From: Deltaproteobacteria bacterium
GTDB lineage: Bacteria > Desulfobacterota > Desulfobacteria > Desulfobacterales > JAUVVS01
Direction: 5' to 3'
Length of the DNA stretch: 7,599 nt
NCBI GenBank assembly: GCA_030604545.1
Contig: JAUVVS010000087.1
Location: 1-7,599 of the forward strand
Shown: positions 6,241 to 7,599 of the stretch, piece after piece
How positions within the stretch are numbered: the stretch's first letter is position 1
Layout: the number at the start of each line of letters is the position of its first letter
The notes under the pieces: model-generated
Seen by the model: the letters and a program-made list of their open reading frames with translations, nothing else
What the model was told of the DNA's origin: nothing
Database searches by the model: none
Made by a program: the position numbers and the translations under genes

Positions 6241-6245
6241 AGGAG
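6241..6245 (+). promoter_or_regulatory. Ribosome binding site that fixes the dehydrogenase start
   Basis: AGGAG, preceded by an A-run, stands five bases before ATG 6251. An in-frame GTG at 6245 overlaps this site and so cannot be the start. Confidence 0.8.
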
Positions 6246-6250
6246 TGACT

Positions 6251-7408
6251 ATGGATTTTACCCTTTCCACCGAACAGGAGATCTTGCGTGAATCGGTTCG
6301 AAGTTTTGCCGAAAAAGAGATCAAGCCTGTAGCAAGCGAGCTGGATAAAAAGGAGGAATTCTCTCATGAAACGATGCAAAAAATGGCTGAACTCGGACTT
6401 TTCGGGATATTTGTTTCCGAGGAATACGGCGGTCAGGGCATGGACTATATGTCCTATATCATCGCAACTGAAGAGATTGGAAGGATAGATGGCTCTCATG
6501 CGGCTACAGTGGCTGCAGGAAATTCATTAGGAATCGGCCCTATATATTATTTTGGAAATGAAGAACAGAAACGAAGGTATCTTCCAAAACTTTGTAAAGG
6601 AGAGACCCTATGGGCCTTTGGTTTAACCGAGCCCAATGCCGGTTCAGATGCTGCAAATACAAAAACAAACGCTGTTTTAGATGGTAATGAATGGGTTATA
6701 AACGGCAGCAAGATCTTCATTACTAATGCCTCCACAAAAATCAGTGCAGGAACAACGGTTTTATGCCGAACCGGCACCAGGGACGACGGAAAGCCCGAAC
6801 TCTCCAGCATCCTTGTAGAAACGGGCACTCGCGGATATATTACTAAGGAGATGCATGACAAAATGATGTGGCGGGCTTCTAATACCAGTGAGCTTTATTT
6901 CGATGATTGTCGTGTGCCCAAGGAGAATCTTCTGGGCACCAGAGGTCATGGATTCCACCAGATGATGCAAACTTTAGATGGAGGCCGCCTGTCCATTGGG
7001 GCAATGGGCCTGGGAGGTTCTCAGGGCTGTTTTGATATGGCTCTCAAATATAGTAGTGAAAGGGAGCAGTTTGGAAGACCCATATCAAATTTTCAGATAA
7101 ATGCTTTTAAACTGGCTGACATGGCTCTTGAAATCGAATGTGCCCGTCTTCTCCTATACAAAGCTTGCTGGTTGCGAGACAACAACAAACCATTTTCAAA
7201 GGAAGCTGCCATGGCCAAACTTTACTGCTCCGAAGTCATGTATCGATGCGCCAATCATGCGGTTCAGCTACATGGAGGCTACGGCCTAATGAAAGAATAT
7301 GATGTGGAAAGGTTTTACAGGGATCAAAAACTTTTAGATATTGGTGAAGGAACCTCTGAGGTGCAGCGTATTGTAATTGCAAGGTACATTGGAGCCAGGT
7401 GTTTATAG
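6251..7408 (+). CDS. Acyl-CoA dehydrogenase, second paralogue (substrate unassigned)
   Basis: This 385-residue FAD-dependent acyl-CoA dehydrogenase is a full-length paralogue of the one at 505-1659. It has the same domain order: an N-terminal helical domain to about 115, the FAD signature WAFGLTEPNAGSD (121-133), a beta domain ending near KMMWRASNTSELYFDDCRVP (204-223), then LDGGRLSIGAMGLG, REQFGR (271-276), QLHGGYG (339-345) and the predicted catalytic base E366. E366 sits in DIGEGTSEVQR rather than the YEGTSEIQR of the first enzyme. The beta domain carries a charged insert (RTGTRDDGKPELSS, 173-186). These differences suggest another substrate. The GEGTSE context is one I associate with enzymes for branched, dicarboxylic or alicyclic acyl-CoAs in anaerobes, but that is recall and not proof. 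The start is set by AGGAG at 6241-6245. It has its own leader, and electrons presumably pass to electron-transfer flavoprotein. No partner gene follows within the window. Confidence 0.93.
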   Translation: MDFTLSTEQEILRESVRSFAEKEIKPVASELDKKEEFSHETMQKMAELGLFGIFVSEEYGGQGMDYMSYIIATEEIGRIDGSHAATVAAGNSLGIGPIYYFGNEEQKRRYLPKLCKGETLWAFGLTEPNAGSDAANTKTNAVLDGNEWVINGSKIFITNASTKISAGTTVLCRTGTRDDGKPELSSILVETGTRGYITKEMHDKMMWRASNTSELYFDDCRVPKENLLGTRGHGFHQMMQTLDGGRLSIGAMGLGGSQGCFDMALKYSSEREQFGRPISNFQINAFKLADMALEIECARLLLYKACWLRDNNKPFSKEAAMAKLYCSEVMYRCANHAVQLHGGYGLMKEYDVERFYRDQKLLDIGEGTSEVQRIVIARYIGARCL

Positions 7409-7453
7409 TTTCTTAGTTCTGAAATTTGTGCTTTTTGTGGCAAACAAATTTTA
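7407..7453 (+). repeat. Dispersed intergenic repeat, module 1, copy C
   Basis: This copy overlaps the last two bases of the dehydrogenase stop codon. It matches copy A at 17 of 18 positions in its first block and copy B through TTTGTG-x-TTTTTGTGGCAAA. The location, directly behind a stop codon, is nearly the same as for copy B. Confidence 0.65.
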
Positions 7454-7510
7454 CTGATATAATTTTTCTATCTTAAATAATTGAATATTTTCGATTGAAG
7501 ATCGCTTGAA

Positions 7511-7539
7511 TTGAAGATTTAAAGAATTTTTCCATTTTT
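7511..7539. repeat. Dispersed intergenic repeat, module 2, second copy
   Basis: The 25 bp from 7515 to 7539 match 6006-6030 at 23 positions (AGATTTAA-r-GAATTTTTC-y-ATTTTT). Both copies follow module 1 by a similar distance (99 and 108 bp between starts) and precede a hairpin. Confidence 0.65.
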
Positions 7540-7559
7540 TTATCCGCCTTCGCAGAAGA

Positions 7560-7577
7560 CCACGGGTTTACCCGTGG
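7560..7577. repeat. Perfect hairpin CCACGGG-TTTA-CCCGTGG (REP-like)
   Basis: Seven perfect base pairs enclose a TTTA loop. Such ACGGGTTTACCCGT-type hairpins remind me of REP sequences linked to REP-associated (RAYT) transposases and of IS200/IS605 end hairpins; this link is from memory. No transposase lies in the window. Confidence 0.5.
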
Positions 7578-7582
7578 ATGAA

Positions 7583-7599
7583 TGCGCAGTATTGGCGCA
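7583..7599. other. Second hairpin at the window edge
   Basis: TGCGC (7583-7587) and GCGCA (7595-7599) can pair around a seven-base loop. It stands five bases after the first hairpin, giving a doublet, but the right side is cut by the window end. Confidence 0.35.

Larger units (their letters stand above)
5905..6250. other. Intergenic region between recD2 and the second acyl-CoA dehydrogenase
   Basis: This 346-bp stretch has no supported gene. It starts, three bases after the recD2 stop codon, with a dispersed repeat copy (5907-5953). A 144-bp element with degenerate terminal inverted repeats and a GC-rich hairpin follows (5979-6122). The remaining 128 bp (6123-6250) hold a weak promoter candidate, a small stem (6208-6227) and the ribosome binding site. 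No intrinsic terminator for recD2 is recognisable. Confidence 0.75.
7409..7599. other. Intergenic tail of the window
   Basis: No gene is visible. After repeat copy C come about 60 bp of plain AT-rich DNA, the second repeat module (7511-7539) and two hairpins (7560-7577 and 7583-7599), the last touching the window edge. The T-run at 7534-7541 precedes the hairpins instead of following them, so no terminator is called. Confidence 0.7.

Noticed and set aside
6245..6250. Upstream GTG start for the second dehydrogenase
   Set aside because: The GTG shares a base with the AGGAG ribosome site; the ATG six bases later has ideal spacing and gives the family-typical MDF start.
6110..6499. Minus-strand 129-codon frame over the start of the second dehydrogenase
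   Set aside because: It is antisense to the conserved N-terminal domain and begins inside a repeat arm; no domain is recognisable.
7560..7577. Intrinsic terminator of the second dehydrogenase
   Set aside because: The hairpin is strong but is not followed by a T-run on either strand.

Overview
The window is an ordinary-looking chromosomal segment of a moderately AT-rich bacterium, most likely an anaerobe of the Desulfobacterota (Desulfobacterales-like). That placement is inference. It rests on LL-diaminopimelate aminotransferase (DapL) as the lysine/peptidoglycan route, two short-chain-type acyl-CoA dehydrogenases, a RecD2-type helicase, and AT-rich intergenic repeats of a style I associate with that group. 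No rRNA, tRNA, CRISPR array, insertion sequence or phage gene is visible.

Layout. 2-220 (+) is the end of a cupin domain, probably the sensor half of an XRE-cupin regulator that starts outside the window. 221-504 is non-coding, with one copy of a dispersed repeat and a 98-bp inverted repeat. 505-1659 (+) is a butyryl-CoA-dehydrogenase-like enzyme. It converges, with 24 bp between the stop codons, on a minus-strand pair: dapL (3440-2214) followed 20 bp later by a small cyclic-nucleotide-binding-domain protein (2193-1684). A 274-bp divergent region (3441-3714) carries the best promoters of the window: TTGACA-N17-TATTCT reading into dapL and TTGACA-N18-TACAAT reading into recD2 (3715-5904, +). 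A 346-bp gap (5905-6250) holds repeat material and a strong GC-rich hairpin. A second acyl-CoA dehydrogenase follows (6251-7408, +). The last 191 bp hold the same repeat modules and two hairpins.

How the genes work together. The two acyl-CoA dehydrogenases are flavoenzymes of acyl-CoA beta-oxidation or aromatic/alicyclic acid degradation. They would pass electrons to an electron-transfer flavoprotein that is not encoded here. The cupin regulator fragment may control neighbouring acyl-CoA genes, but that is only suggested by position. DapL and the cNMP-domain protein look co-transcribed. RecD2 is a stand-alone DNA-repair helicase with its own promoter.

I found no convincing new defence, mobile or signalling system. 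The signal least explained by the genes is intergenic: an ordered set of repeat modules recurs downstream of recD2 and downstream of the second dehydrogenase, and its first module also occurs after the cupin gene. In the two fuller copies the hairpin that follows differs.
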